Part shown: piece after piece, positions 8,760 through 17,267 of the stretch
How the letters are laid out: every line of letters begins with the position of its first letter
Position numbering within the stretch: position 1 is the first letter of the stretch
Source: Candidatus Hydrogenedens sp.
GTDB taxonomy: Bacteria; Hydrogenedentota; Hydrogenedentia; Hydrogenedentales; JAEUWI01
DNA: 64,000 nt
Assembly: GCA_016125095.1 (NCBI GenBank)
Contig: WGMK01000013.1
Location: 62,001 to 126,000 of the forward strand
Direction of reading: 5' to 3'
Notes under the pieces: generated by a model
Database searches by the model: none
Told to the model about the DNA's origin: nothing
Seen by the model: the letters and a program-made list of their open reading frames with translations, nothing else
Position numbers and translations under genes: made by a program

Positions 8760-8825
8760 CGTTCCACCCTCCGAGTACGATGTTTGCATCATCAGCATAA
8801 CATACCACACGCGGAGCGCGCTTAT

Positions 8826-9857
8826 TCAGCCTTCGAGCCGGTCCTTGTGTTTCTTGTAGAGACCGCGGAACTGGTGGTAGGAAAGACCGAGGCGTTTGGC
8901 CGCGCGCCCCTGGTGGTCTTTTTCCGCAGAGAGCGCCTCGCGCAGCATCCTGATTTCGAGATCGGCCACCGCGTCCGGTAGGGACTTCGGTGCGACCGTA
9001 GCGGGCGGCCGGTCTGGCGCGGCACGGTCCGGAGTCCGCGGGGGGGAGGGCTCGTCGAGCAGCGCCCAGGGCGGTTGAAAGGGATCGAAGGTGAGCGTGT
9101 CGATGAGCGCTCCCGGGTTCTGGTACACGGCCCGCTCGATGACGTTCTTCAGTTCGCGCACGTTGCCCCGCCAGGGGTGCGCCTCGAGCGCGGCGATGAC
9201 TTGCTCGCTGAATTCCGGCACGCCCGGACGATCAAGTTCCGCCGCCATGCGCACGGCGAAGTGGTTCGCCAGTAGCAGGATATCTTCGCGGCGCTCGCGC
9301 AGGGGCGGCACGTAAATCACGTCGAACGACAGGCGGTCGAGCAAGTCGCGCATAAAGCGGCCCTCGGAGGCCAGCTGCACGAGATTCGCGTTGGTCGCCG
9401 CCACGATACGCACATCGACCCGAATGGACCCGGAGCCCCCAACGCGCTCGAAGGTGCCGTACTCCACCACGCGCAGGATCTTTTCCTGCACCTGAATGGG
9501 GATGTTCCCCAGTTCATCGAGAAACAGCGTGCCGCCGTCGGCCGCCTCGAAACGGCCCGTGCGCTTGCCCGTGGCGCCGGTGAATGCCCCGGCCTCGTGG
9601 CCGAACAATTCCGACTCGATGAGCGAAGGCGAGAGCGCGGCGCAGTTCAGCTCCACCAGCGGTTCCTGCCAGCGGCCGGAAAGAAAGTGTATCGCGCGCG
9701 CGGCGAGTTCCTTGCCCGTGCCGCGCTCGCCAATGATGAGCACCGGACGGTCCACCGGCCCGACGCGCGAGAGGCGGTCCTGGAAATCCAGAAACGCCTC
9801 CGACTCGCCGATGGCCTCGCGCTGCCGCGATTGGTATCCGTCAATCTCGTCCTGCAC
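8826..9857 (-). CDS. pspF: PspF-like sigma-54 activator without receiver domain
   Basis: 343 residues starting straight into the AAA+ domain: Walker A GERGTGKE (43-50), GAFTGA sigma-54 contact loop (90-95), Walker B GGTLFLDELG near 107, and arginine-finger region RFMRDLLDRLSF. A proline-rich linker leads to a C-terminal Fis-type helix-turn-helix (about 315-340). The lack of a receiver and overall size match PspF, activator of the phage-shock envelope response, whose activity is held down by PspA. No pspA, pspB or pspC is in the window, so the partner is elsewhere or replaced. Downstream on the same strand is a membrane-anchored coiled-coil protein. Confidence 0.88.
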   Translation of the reverse strand: MQDEIDGYQSRQREAIGESEAFLDFQDRLSRVGPVDRPVLIIGERGTGKELAARAIHFLSGRWQEPLVELNCAALSPSLIESELFGHEAGAFTGATGKRTGRFEAADGGTLFLDELGNIPIQVQEKILRVVEYGTFERVGGSGSIRVDVRIVAATNANLVQLASEGRFMRDLLDRLSFDVIYVPPLRERREDILLLANHFAVRMAAELDRPGVPEFSEQVIAALEAHPWRGNVRELKNVIERAVYQNPGALIDTLTFDPFQPPWALLDEPSPPRTPDRAAPDRPPATVAPKSLPDAVADLEIRMLREALSAEKDHQGRAAKRLGLSYHQFRGLYKKHKDRLEG

Positions 9858-9912
9858 TACACGATTCCTACCCGCAGTACGGCGGGCCTCGGCCCGCGTC
9901 CCGGTGCCAAGA

Positions 9913-10482
9913 CTAGCTCTCTGTCTCCGAAGCGACCTTCCGCGCCAGAAGCAGCAGCCCCATCACCGTCATCGCGTCCTTAATCTCGCCGGTATCGATC
10001 ATCGCCAGCGCGTCGTCCAGCGGCATCTTGCGCACGGTCAGATCCTCGGTGCCATCGGGGCAGGCGCCCACTTCGGTCAAGCCCGTCGCCAGAAACAGAT
10101 ACCCGCGCTCGTCCGAGTGGCAGTTGGTCAGGTGCAGTTCGTTGCCCAGCGGTTCCCAATGGCGCGCCTCGAGGCCGGCCTCTTCGCGCAGTTCGCGCTG
10201 GGCCGCCTGGAGCGCCGTCTCGTCGTCGTCGCTGCCGCCCTCGACGATTTCCCACGAGTAGGCCTCGTGCGGATAGCGCCATTGCCCGATCAGGTAGACC
10301 TGCTGGTCGTCGGTGAGCGCGACGACGCCCGTGGCGATACGCGTCTGCACCACGCCGTAGATGCCGGGCTGGCCATCGGGGCGGATCACGTCGTCCTCGC
10401 GCACGCGGATCCAGGGATTCTCATAGACCAGTTTGGTCCCCAGGGTCTTCCAGGGATTTTTCTGGTGCGACTCGTCGTTCAT
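9913..10482 (-). CDS. Nudix hydrolase, ADP-ribose pyrophosphatase-like
   Basis: 189 residues from an ATG at 10482 (AAGG 9 nt upstream; an ATG at 10569 has no ribosome site). A complete Nudix box G-x5-E-x7-REL-x-EE-x-GL is present (GGSDDDETALQ... RELREEAGL), preceded by the strand WEIVEG and the QWRYP motif typical of ADP-ribose/ADP-sugar pyrophosphatases. Such enzymes cleave nucleoside diphosphate-linked compounds, for housecleaning or turnover. Divergent from the HtrA gene across about 110 bp. Confidence 0.88.
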   Translation of the reverse strand: MNDESHQKNPWKTLGTKLVYENPWIRVREDDVIRPDGQPGIYGVVQTRIATGVVALTDDQQVYLIGQWRYPHEAYSWEIVEGGSDDDETALQAAQRELREEAGLEARHWEPLGNELHLTNCHSDERGYLFLATGLTEVGACPDGTEDLTVRKMPLDDALAMIDTGEIKDAMTVMGLLLLARKVASETES

Positions 10483-10593
10483 GCGGATGCCTTGCGGGTT
10501 GCGGCGGCGCGATGCGTCACCATTCGCACCCATTGTTTCGTTTACACGAGCGATAATGCAACGGGGCACCGCGCCCCGCAGGAGGTATGCAAG

Positions 10594-11712
10594 ATGAATC
10601 GCGGCATTCAGTTAGCCCTGTGCGCCCTGGCGCTTTGCCTCGTTTCCGGCGGCGTGTTCGCGGAGGCGTCCATCGACGACAGCCGCCGCACCGCCATCGT
10701 GCGCGCCATTGAGGATGTCAGCCCGGCGGTGGTCACCATCAACGTCGTCGACATCCAGTACGACCGCGTGGTCGATCCCCGGATGTCCGACTTCTTCAAT
10801 CTGTTCGGTCCGCGGTTGCGCGGCGCGGCCCGCGAACGGCAGGTGGAAGGCGTCGGCACCGGCTTTGTATTCGACGCCGACGGCCACATCCTCACCAACT
10901 ACCACGTGCTACAAGATGCCGACCTGATTTCGTCGGTCACGCTGTCCGACGGCCGCCAGATCGAGGTGGAGTTCGTGGGGGCCGACGAGCGCACCGATAT
11001 CGCCATCCTCCAGGCGAAGACGGCCGACCTGCCCTTCGCGCCGCTGGGCGAATCGGGCACGCTCATGACGGGTGAATGGGTCATCGCCATCGGCAATCCC
11101 TTCGCCAACATGATGCGCGATCCCCAGCCGACGGTGAGTGTCGGCGTGGTATCCGCCAACCACCGGCAGGTCTCGCGCGAGGTGGGCGGCGGCGACCGGC
11201 TCTATCAGAACCTCATTCAGACTGACGCGGCGATCAACCCCGGCAACAGCGGCGGCCCGCTCGTGAACGCGGCCGGGCAGGTGGTGGGCGTCAACACGAT
11301 GATTTTCAGCAACACCGGCGGCAACCAGGGCCTGGGCTTCGCCATTCCCATCGACCGTGTGAAACGCGTGGCGGACGAGATTGTGCTGTACGGCCGCCGC
11401 CGCAATCCCTGGATGGGCTTCCGCGGCGAACCGGTGGCCGCGTTCAAGCCCTTCGCGAAGCGCGAACTCGGGGTGCAATCCGACGACGGCGTGCTGGTGA
11501 CCGAAATCATGCGCGACTGCCCGGCCTACCGCGCCGGCCTGCGCCTCGGCGATGTCATCGTCGGCTTCAACGGCCAGGCGGTGACCCATCCCACCGACAT
11601 CGACTACATCAACTGGGATCTCTACGTGGGCGATGCCGCGAGACTCCTGGTCGAACGCGATGGCCAGACCCAGCGCTTCGAATACGACATCGAAGAGCTG
11701 GACCAGAAGTAG
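10594..11712 (+). CDS. HtrA/DegP-type periplasmic serine protease with PDZ domain
   Basis: 372 residues. Signal peptide (ending near VFAEA), trypsin-like protease domain with the triad visible as TNYHVL (His), RTDIAIL (Asp) and GNSGGPL (Ser), and a single C-terminal PDZ domain (GVLVTEIMRDCPAYRAGLRLGD). It should degrade or refold damaged envelope proteins. One PDZ rather than two places it nearer DegS/plant Deg1-type members. GGAGG stands 9 nt before the ATG, which decides the start within a much longer open frame. Followed by a long hairpin repeat. Confidence 0.93.
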   Translation: MNRGIQLALCALALCLVSGGVFAEASIDDSRRTAIVRAIEDVSPAVVTINVVDIQYDRVVDPRMSDFFNLFGPRLRGAARERQVEGVGTGFVFDADGHILTNYHVLQDADLISSVTLSDGRQIEVEFVGADERTDIAILQAKTADLPFAPLGESGTLMTGEWVIAIGNPFANMMRDPQPTVSVGVVSANHRQVSREVGGGDRLYQNLIQTDAAINPGNSGGPLVNAAGQVVGVNTMIFSNTGGNQGLGFAIPIDRVKRVADEIVLYGRRRNPWMGFRGEPVAAFKPFAKRELGVQSDDGVLVTEIMRDCPAYRAGLRLGDVIVGFNGQAVTHPTDIDYINWDLYVGDAARLLVERDGQTQRFEYDIEELDQK

Positions 11713-11715
11713 GAC

Positions 11716-11836
11716 GAAGATTTTTTTTTGACAGGATTTACAAGATTTACAGAATTAAGAGTGAAAGAGTTCTAGACGAAGTTCCCGATCTTCTCTTCAA
11801 ATCCTGTTAATCTTGTAAATCCTGTCAAAAATCTTC
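11716..11836. repeat. hairpin-forming dispersed repeat (GACAGGATTTACAAGATT type)
   Basis: Two inverted arms of about 33-37 nt, reading roughly TTTTTGACAGGATTTACAAG and its complement, lie at 11716-11752 and 11804-11836. They are separated by a 51-nt loop and are markedly AT-rich against the GC-rich surroundings. Words such as GACAGGATTTACAAGAT recur in intergenic DNA of many unrelated bacteria, as I recall. Placed between convergent HtrA and ABC ATPase genes, it may stop transcription from both sides. Confidence 0.7.
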
Positions 11837-13343
11837 AAACCGCCGCAGCTTCGCTGCCGGTGGCGAGGCGCATGATGGCTTCCTGGGTGGCCTCGGCGCG
11901 GGAGAGTTCGCCGGTGATGCGGCCTTCGTGCATCACGAGGATGCGGTCGCACATGCCGAGGATTTCGGGTAGCTCGCTGGAGATCATCAGGATGGCGGCC
12001 CCGCGGCGGAGCAGTTCGTTCATCAGCTTGTAGATTTCCGCCTTGGCGCCCACGTCGATGCCACGCGTGGGTTCGTCGAAAATCAGCACCTTGGACTCCG
12101 TGAACAGCCACTTCGCCAGCACGACCTTCTGCTGGTTGCCGCCGCTGAGGAACTGCGCCGCCTGCTCGATGCCCGGCGTCTTGATGCGGAGTTCGTCCAC
12201 ATATTTCGACGCGGCGGCGCGCTCGTCCTTGCCGCGCAGAAACGGCCCCGAGCACACGGCATTCAGGTTCGCCAGCGTGGTGTTCTCGCGCACCGACATG
12301 CCGAGCACAAGTCCCTGCTGTTTACGATCCTCGGTCAGCAGTCCGATACCTGCGGCGATGGCATCCTTGGGCGTACGCGCGCGGATCGTCTCGCCGTCTA
12401 GCCGTATTTCGCCCGCATCGGGCAGGTCCGCCGCGAAGATGGCGCGCGCCACCTCGGTACGCCCGGCGCCCACGAGCCCGGTGAGCCCGACGATCTCGCC
12501 CTCGTGCAGCGCAAACGAGACGTCTTCGAAAGCGTGCGCACGGCTGAGCCCCTGCACGCGCAGGCGCTCGCGCCCCTGCGGAAACAGTTCCTTCGGAAAC
12601 TCGTCCTTCAGATCGCGGCCCACCATCTTGCGGATGATGTCCTCGCGCTCCAGTTCATGCACGGCATACGTGCCCTCGTGCTCGCCGTCGCGCATGATGC
12701 ACACGCTCGTGCCGATCGTGAAGATCTCTTCCAGCCGGTGCGAGATATAGATAACGCCCAGCTGTTGGCGGCGCAGCGTGCGGATGAGCTCGAACAAATG
12801 CTCCAGCTCGTGGTCGGTCAGCGTGGCGCTGGGCTCGTCCATGACGATGATGCGCGCGTCGAAGCTGAGCGCCTTGGCGATCTCGACCATCTGCTGCTCG
12901 GCAATGCTGAGCGACACCACCGGACGGCGCACGTCGATCTTCACACCAATGCGGGCGAGCGCCTCTTCGGCGGCCGTGTTCATGGCGCGCCAGTCGATGA
13001 TGGGCAGCCCGCTGCGGCGCGGCGCGCGCCCGAGGTAGATGTTCTCGGCCACGCTCAGCTGCGGCACCAGGTTGAACTCCTGGTAAATCATGCTGATGCC
13101 CAGCTGCTGCGCATGGTGCGGCGAGCGGAAGCGCACCGGTTCGCCCAGGTAGATGATTTCGCCCTCGTCGGGCTGCTGGGCGCCGGCAAGGATCTTCATC
13201 AGGGTCGATTTGCCCGCGCCGTTTTCCCCGGCCAGGCACAGCACCTCGCCCGCGTGCAATTTCAATTGGGCGTTGTTCAACGCCTGCACGCCGGGAAAGC
13301 GCTTGCCGATGCCGCGCATCTCGAGCAGGGGGCCGGTAATCAT
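11835..13343 (-). CDS. sugar ABC transporter ATP-binding protein (RbsA/MglA type)
   Basis: 502 residues with two fused ABC domains. The first has Walker A GENGAGKSTLMK, Q loop and signature LSIAEQQMVEIAKAL with Walker B IIVMDEPSATLTD; the second has a divergent P-loop region (GLVGAGRTEVARAI), signature LSGGNQQKVVLAKWL and Walker B VLIFDEPTRGIDVG. This is the layout of ribose/galactose/xylose-type importers. No permease or binding protein gene adjoins it, so it works with partners elsewhere. The gene ends inside the hairpin repeat. Confidence 0.93.
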   Translation of the reverse strand: MITGPLLEMRGIGKRFPGVQALNNAQLKLHAGEVLCLAGENGAGKSTLMKILAGAQQPDEGEIIYLGEPVRFRSPHHAQQLGISMIYQEFNLVPQLSVAENIYLGRAPRRSGLPIIDWRAMNTAAEEALARIGVKIDVRRPVVSLSIAEQQMVEIAKALSFDARIIVMDEPSATLTDHELEHLFELIRTLRRQQLGVIYISHRLEEIFTIGTSVCIMRDGEHEGTYAVHELEREDIIRKMVGRDLKDEFPKELFPQGRERLRVQGLSRAHAFEDVSFALHEGEIVGLTGLVGAGRTEVARAIFAADLPDAGEIRLDGETIRARTPKDAIAAGIGLLTEDRKQQGLVLGMSVRENTTLANLNAVCSGPFLRGKDERAAASKYVDELRIKTPGIEQAAQFLSGGNQQKVVLAKWLFTESKVLIFDEPTRGIDVGAKAEIYKLMNELLRRGAAILMISSELPEILGMCDRILVMHEGRITGELSRAEATQEAIMRLATGSEAAAV

Positions 13344-13417
13344 GCAGCCATGCTACCCCCCCGGCAGGGGGCGCGGCAAGCATGCGGCGGCGCGAGGGGT
13401 CTGCTATCATCGCGCCC

Positions 13418-14095
13418 ATGAGCCATCCGACCGACCCCATGCCGCCGATGCCGGTTTCGGACACCGCCCGCGACCCGGGCGACCTGGCGCGCTTTGCCCC
13501 CGAGGGCGCCGCGCGGGTGCTGGATTGTTCGGCCAACGACCCGGCCCGCTGGGCGGCCCTGCGCGAGCGCGGCGCGCGTGAACTGCATGCCGTTGCACCC
13601 GAGGGCACGGACGGCCCGGATGTGTGCATCGCCGGAATCGACGCGCTGCTCCGCAGCCAGGAATCCGGCTGCTACGACGCCGTCTTCTGCGACCATGTGG
13701 TCGAGCGCCAGCGGAATCCGGTGCCGCTGCTCGAACGGCTGCACGCGCTGCTCGTACCCGGCGGCGCGCTCATCGTCGCCACGCCGAACATGCAATACCA
13801 CAAGGCCGTGCGCGCGCTGGCCGAGGGCTGGTGGGTCTACGGAGATACCGGCGTGTGGCAGCGCGGCAACCTGCGTTTCTTCACCGCCACCTCGCTGCGC
13901 GATCTGTGTATCGATCACGGCTTCAAGGTATCGCGCTGTCTGCCGCGCATGAAGGATCCGGAGTCCGCGTTTCCCCTCGACGACCGCCGCTATGCCCATG
14001 CCGGCCGCATCAGCGTCGGCCCGCTCGACGCCGCCGAATACGCCAGCTACCTCGCGCCCGAAATCATTTGCCTCGCCACAAAGCCGGAGGCCTAG
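13418..14095 (+). CDS. class I SAM-dependent methyltransferase
   Basis: 225 residues. The central part shows the later half of a Methyltransf_11/23 fold: YDAVFCDHVVERQRNPVPLL, then LVPGGALIVATPN, followed by FFTATSLRDLC, as in proteins that methylate small molecules or polysaccharide precursors. The N-terminal SAM-binding loop is weak, reading AARVLDCSANDP instead of a clear GxGxG. An extended -10 (TGCTATCAT, 13402-13410) lies just upstream of the chosen ATG; an ATG at 13382 in the same frame lies upstream of it. Substrate unknown. Confidence 0.78.
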   Translation: MSHPTDPMPPMPVSDTARDPGDLARFAPEGAARVLDCSANDPARWAALRERGARELHAVAPEGTDGPDVCIAGIDALLRSQESGCYDAVFCDHVVERQRNPVPLLERLHALLVPGGALIVATPNMQYHKAVRALAEGWWVYGDTGVWQRGNLRFFTATSLRDLCIDHGFKVSRCLPRMKDPESAFPLDDRRYAHAGRISVGPLDAAEYASYLAPEIICLATKPEA

Positions 14096-14164
14096 GGCGG
14101 GCCTTATTAATCCCGTTGGGTAAGGCGCCGCCGCCCCTCCGGGGCTCGACTTACAGATAGGGTT

Positions 14165-14490
14165 ACCCGGGGTTCCGCTTTGCTTCACCCCGGGCTAAGG
14201 ACGGTCGCACCGCTGATGCGGCATGGGTCCGAGTATGGACGATCGATGGCGGTTTTCCGGAGCGGTGTATTACGATCCATGACCGTGTCGATACTGTCCT
14301 GAATAGAGAATCCATGGTAGACCGCTGGCAGCAAGGATCGGTGCGCTTCCGGGCTGTCCGATGAACGGTACAGACGCCTCGGGCGTCATGACTGGAACGC
14401 GAATGGTCGTACCATACGCTTGGTTGCATGCGCGCCGCACCAGCGGTGCGAACGTTCTAAGCCCGGGGTAAAGTGCAGCGGAACCCCGGG
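14165..14490. repeat. inverted-repeat element with ~57-bp arms
   Basis: The spacer 14096-14699 has no convincing gene. The segment 14165-14222 (starting ACCCGGGGTTCCGC) returns as a diverged inverted copy at 14434-14490 (ending GCGGAACCCCGGG), with about 80% identity and 211 bp between. Each arm contains smaller palindromes (ACCCCGGGCT, GCACCGCTGATGCGGC). It may be a MITE-like unit or two copies of a dispersed repeat in opposite orientation; no target-site duplication was established. Confidence 0.65.
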
Positions 14491-14616
14491 ACGACCGACA
14501 GGACATCGAACCCCGGCAAGGGTGAGTTCATCGCATCAAGATGGCTCGACAGCGTCTCGCCCCACCGTATCGGCGCAATGAACACGTCTTCATCCCCGGC
14601 AGGGGATGCATAACGG

Positions 14617-14659
14617 TAGCCCCGGGTTGGGCCGCGCTTCGCGGCGCTACCCGGGGTAC
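14617..14659. repeat. palindromic TAGCCCCGGGT repeat
   Basis: TAGCCCCGGGTTGGGCCGCG and CGCGGCGCTACCCGGGGTA form a near-perfect hairpin of about 40 nt. The same CCCCGGG words occur in the neighbouring inverted element and again near 34920-34970, so this looks like one dispersed family. Confidence 0.6.
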
Positions 14660-14699
14660 GCGCGCCCGAATAGGCAACCACGGCAGTAGTTGCTTGAAC

Positions 14700-15617
14700 T
14701 CACTTCGCCTCGTCGATGTAGGAAATGAGCCAGACGCCGTCCACCTTCTTGCCGCGCACCATGATGGCGAGCGACAGCTGGGGTGCCTGAATGCCTATCG
14801 GGCCGACGAATCCGGTGCCGTCGCTGATGGATACCCGCGCATTGCGCGTGTCGAGCGACACGCTGTCGGTGCCGATCGTGCTCATCACGGTCTGGAGCAT
14901 GGCCCGCAGCGCGGTCTTGTTGCGGCCTTCCACATCGCGGAAATCGTCGGCGAAGGCCGACATCAACAGATCGAGGTCGCGGTTCTCGAAGGCGCGCTTG
15001 AGCCGCGACAGCAGCAGGTACACCTGATCCTCATCCGAGAGGCTGGGGTCCATTTCCATGCCCACGCCCGCGGCCGGCGCGCCGACGCCGAGAAAATAGC
15101 GCGCGAACAACGAGCCGCCGCCCAGCAGCACGACGGCCGCCGCGACGCCGCCGACCGCCAGCACCTTGCGCCAGGGAAACGGCGGCGGCACATAGACCTC
15201 GCGGCCCGCGAAGCGCACCCGCTCGTGCGCCAGCGCCCGCCGGTGCAGTTCCTCCATCTCGCCCGCCAGTTCGTTCATCGCCATGAAGGTGCGGTGCCAT
15301 TCGCCCTGCATCTTCTTGATGGCCACCTCGGACTGCGAATACACCTGTTCGAGGCTGGTGCAGCCCGCGAGGAAATTCATGGCGGGAATCGCATAGTAGC
15401 AATCGCCCGACATGCGCCCCGAGAGCGAAGAAATGGCGCGCGCCAGTTCGCTCTTCACCTTGAGGAAATGCGCCTCCAAAGCGGCCTTGTTCGCGCCCGG
15501 CTGGCTGTAGGCCCCCAATATCTGCTGCAGCACCGTCCACCCGTCCATCACGCGGCGGCCTTCCCCCACGCAATGCTCCAGCAACACGAACCCCGCCGTC
15601 GGTTTCCTTCCCGGCAT
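14700..15617 (-). CDS. membrane protein with C-terminal NTF2/SnoaL-like domain
   Basis: 305 residues. An N-terminal helical domain of about 150 residues is followed by one membrane helix (VLAVGGVAAAVVLLGGGSLF, about 160-182). The outer C-terminal domain has the look of an NTF2/SnoaL-like calcium/calmodulin kinase association fold (LLSRLKRAFENRDLDLLMSA...). The start ATG at 15617 follows AGGAGG at 7 nt; an ATG two codons earlier overlaps that site. Lies 54 nt downstream of the HD-GYP-like gene on the same strand, so the two probably share a transcript. Function unknown. Confidence 0.72.
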   Translation of the reverse strand: MPGRKPTAGFVLLEHCVGEGRRVMDGWTVLQQILGAYSQPGANKAALEAHFLKVKSELARAISSLSGRMSGDCYYAIPAMNFLAGCTSLEQVYSQSEVAIKKMQGEWHRTFMAMNELAGEMEELHRRALAHERVRFAGREVYVPPPFPWRKVLAVGGVAAAVVLLGGGSLFARYFLGVGAPAAGVGMEMDPSLSDEDQVYLLLSRLKRAFENRDLDLLMSAFADDFRDVEGRNKTALRAMLQTVMSTIGTDSVSLDTRNARVSISDGTGFVGPIGIQAPQLSLAIMVRGKKVDGVWLISYIDEAK

Positions 15618-15671
15618 GCCCATTCCTCCTCGGAGGCCAGCATACACGAGAACGAAGGATTGCGGAAGGGA

Positions 15672-16970
15672 CTAGGCGATCACCAGCGATGGACAAAGCC
15701 GTGGCGCGAATTCAGGCGTGTCGTCCCCGGTGTTGGTGTCTGGTTCAAAATGAGGTCCCCGGAATCGCAGGCCCTCTTCGGTCGACAAATCCACGATCTG
15801 GTGCATGTCGAGTTTGCCGTGTGGCACCGAGCGCATGACGAATACCACCGGACGGTGATAGTTCGTCGTATTGGGCGCGATGACGCGAACCACTTCGCCG
15901 CTCTCCAACTCCATGAGCGACCCAACGGGAAAGAGCGATTGATAGCGTAGCAGTCCTCGTAGCGCGGTGTTTTCGAACGCACGTTCGCTCTGGTGCAGCA
16001 GAAACTCCATGGCGCGGTACGGGTGCAACGCCTTGCGCCAGGGCCGCTCCGTCACGAGGGAGTCGTAGGCGTCCGCAACGGCGACAATGCGTGCGAAGGC
16101 GTGGGTCGCATTCTTTCTTCTGCGCCGCGGATAACCCTTGCCGTCCGCACGCTCGTGGTGTTGGTACACCACGAATCGCACCAGAAAGGGCAATCCGCGC
16201 AGTTTCTGCAGGGCGTCGAGTCCGGCGATGGTGTGTTTCTGAATATCGACGTGCTCCGAGGCCGTCAACTTGCGCGTCGCCACCACCAGTTCGTGAGGGG
16301 CGCTACGCATGCCGATATCCTTGAGCAGGGCCGACAAGCCCACCTGCTCGACCTGGGGCTCGCCGTAGCCCATGGCGGCAGCGATACTCATCGATAACGC
16401 GGCGGTGTTCAGGGAATGCTGGTACAGGTAGTGGGCCCGGCTGCGGAGGCGCATGAGGTTGAACAGGAGGCAGGCATCTGCCCGCAACTGACGCATCACC
16501 TGCGCCACCACGCGCTCGGCCGCGGGGAGCATTTCCTCATCGGGCAAGGCGCCGCTGATAAGTTCGCTGGTTGAATCGAGCGATTCCCGGTAGGCGGTTT
16601 CCGCTTCCGCCACTTGTGCCGAGGTGCGGTTCGTACGAATGCCGGCATCCAACGCGCCAGAAAACGGACTGCCGCTGGGCGCCACGTCCAACTGGGCGTC
16701 CGCCAGGTCTCGGGCGATCTGCTGTTCGAGGCGCTCCATCACCGCCGTACCCATGTGGCGGTAATCGCGCGCTGCCACCTCCATAAGCGCGACCGCGCTC
16801 GCATCCCAGGTTCCCAGATATACATGCCGACAACCCGAGGCATCCAGGTTGATTCGCATCGTCCGGGTCAATGGCCGATCGCCTGCCAACAGCAGCCGCC
16901 CGCTGGCATCGAACATATCCTTGTCCGCTTTTTTCCCAATCTTAAGTGCTTCGATTGCAACACGTTCCAT
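15672..16970 (-). CDS. HD-GYP-like protein with altered HD motif
   Basis: 432 residues. An N-terminal region (1-150) resembles the domain preceding many HD-GYP domains (ALKIGKKADKDMFDASGRLLL). The catalytic-type domain carries H185, the usual HD site as LLKDIGM (residues 215-221, so His is replaced by Lys217), H246 and an intact HHERADGKGYP (271-281). Active HD-GYP enzymes cleave cyclic di-GMP; loss of one metal ligand suggests weak or no catalysis and possibly a binding role. A C-terminal PilZ-like or beta extension (SLMELESGEVVRVIAPN) follows. AT-rich sequence upstream (16971-17267) probably holds divergent promoters for this gene and the lipoprotein at 17268. Confidence 0.85.
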   Translation of the reverse strand: MERVAIEALKIGKKADKDMFDASGRLLLAGDRPLTRTMRINLDASGCRHVYLGTWDASAVALMEVAARDYRHMGTAVMERLEQQIARDLADAQLDVAPSGSPFSGALDAGIRTNRTSAQVAEAETAYRESLDSTSELISGALPDEEMLPAAERVVAQVMRQLRADACLLFNLMRLRSRAHYLYQHSLNTAALSMSIAAAMGYGEPQVEQVGLSALLKDIGMRSAPHELVVATRKLTASEHVDIQKHTIAGLDALQKLRGLPFLVRFVVYQHHERADGKGYPRRRRKNATHAFARIVAVADAYDSLVTERPWRKALHPYRAMEFLLHQSERAFENTALRGLLRYQSLFPVGSLMELESGEVVRVIAPNTTNYHRPVVFVMRSVPHGKLDMHQIVDLSTEEGLRFRGPHFEPDTNTGDDTPEFAPRLCPSLVIA

Positions 16971-17267
16971 GAGATATCACTCCACGCAGCCCCGCTTTTA
17001 GCGTTTTGAAGTCGTGACGATAAGAAATCCCACTTAAAAAATCAAATAAAATCAGAATATCTATTAATATGCGGTAATCTTATGACGCTATGGAAATTCA
17101 CACTGATTGGAACTAGGGAAGAAGCCCGATGCGTGAGCGCCGTTATTTTGTTGGATGACGTTTTACCGAACCGTAGGTTTTCGGTCGCGAGCAGGGTATT
17201 TCGCACGCAGCCCAATTCTGGTATCGTTGCGCTGTCTCGGTTGGCAGAGACCTTGGAGGGGACGATC

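Noticed and set aside
9876..9912. Possible sigma-54 promoter upstream of the PspF-like gene (TTGGCACCGGGACGCG, minus strand)
   Set aside because: The -24 half is good, but the -12 GC is missing at the required spacing. Not supported.
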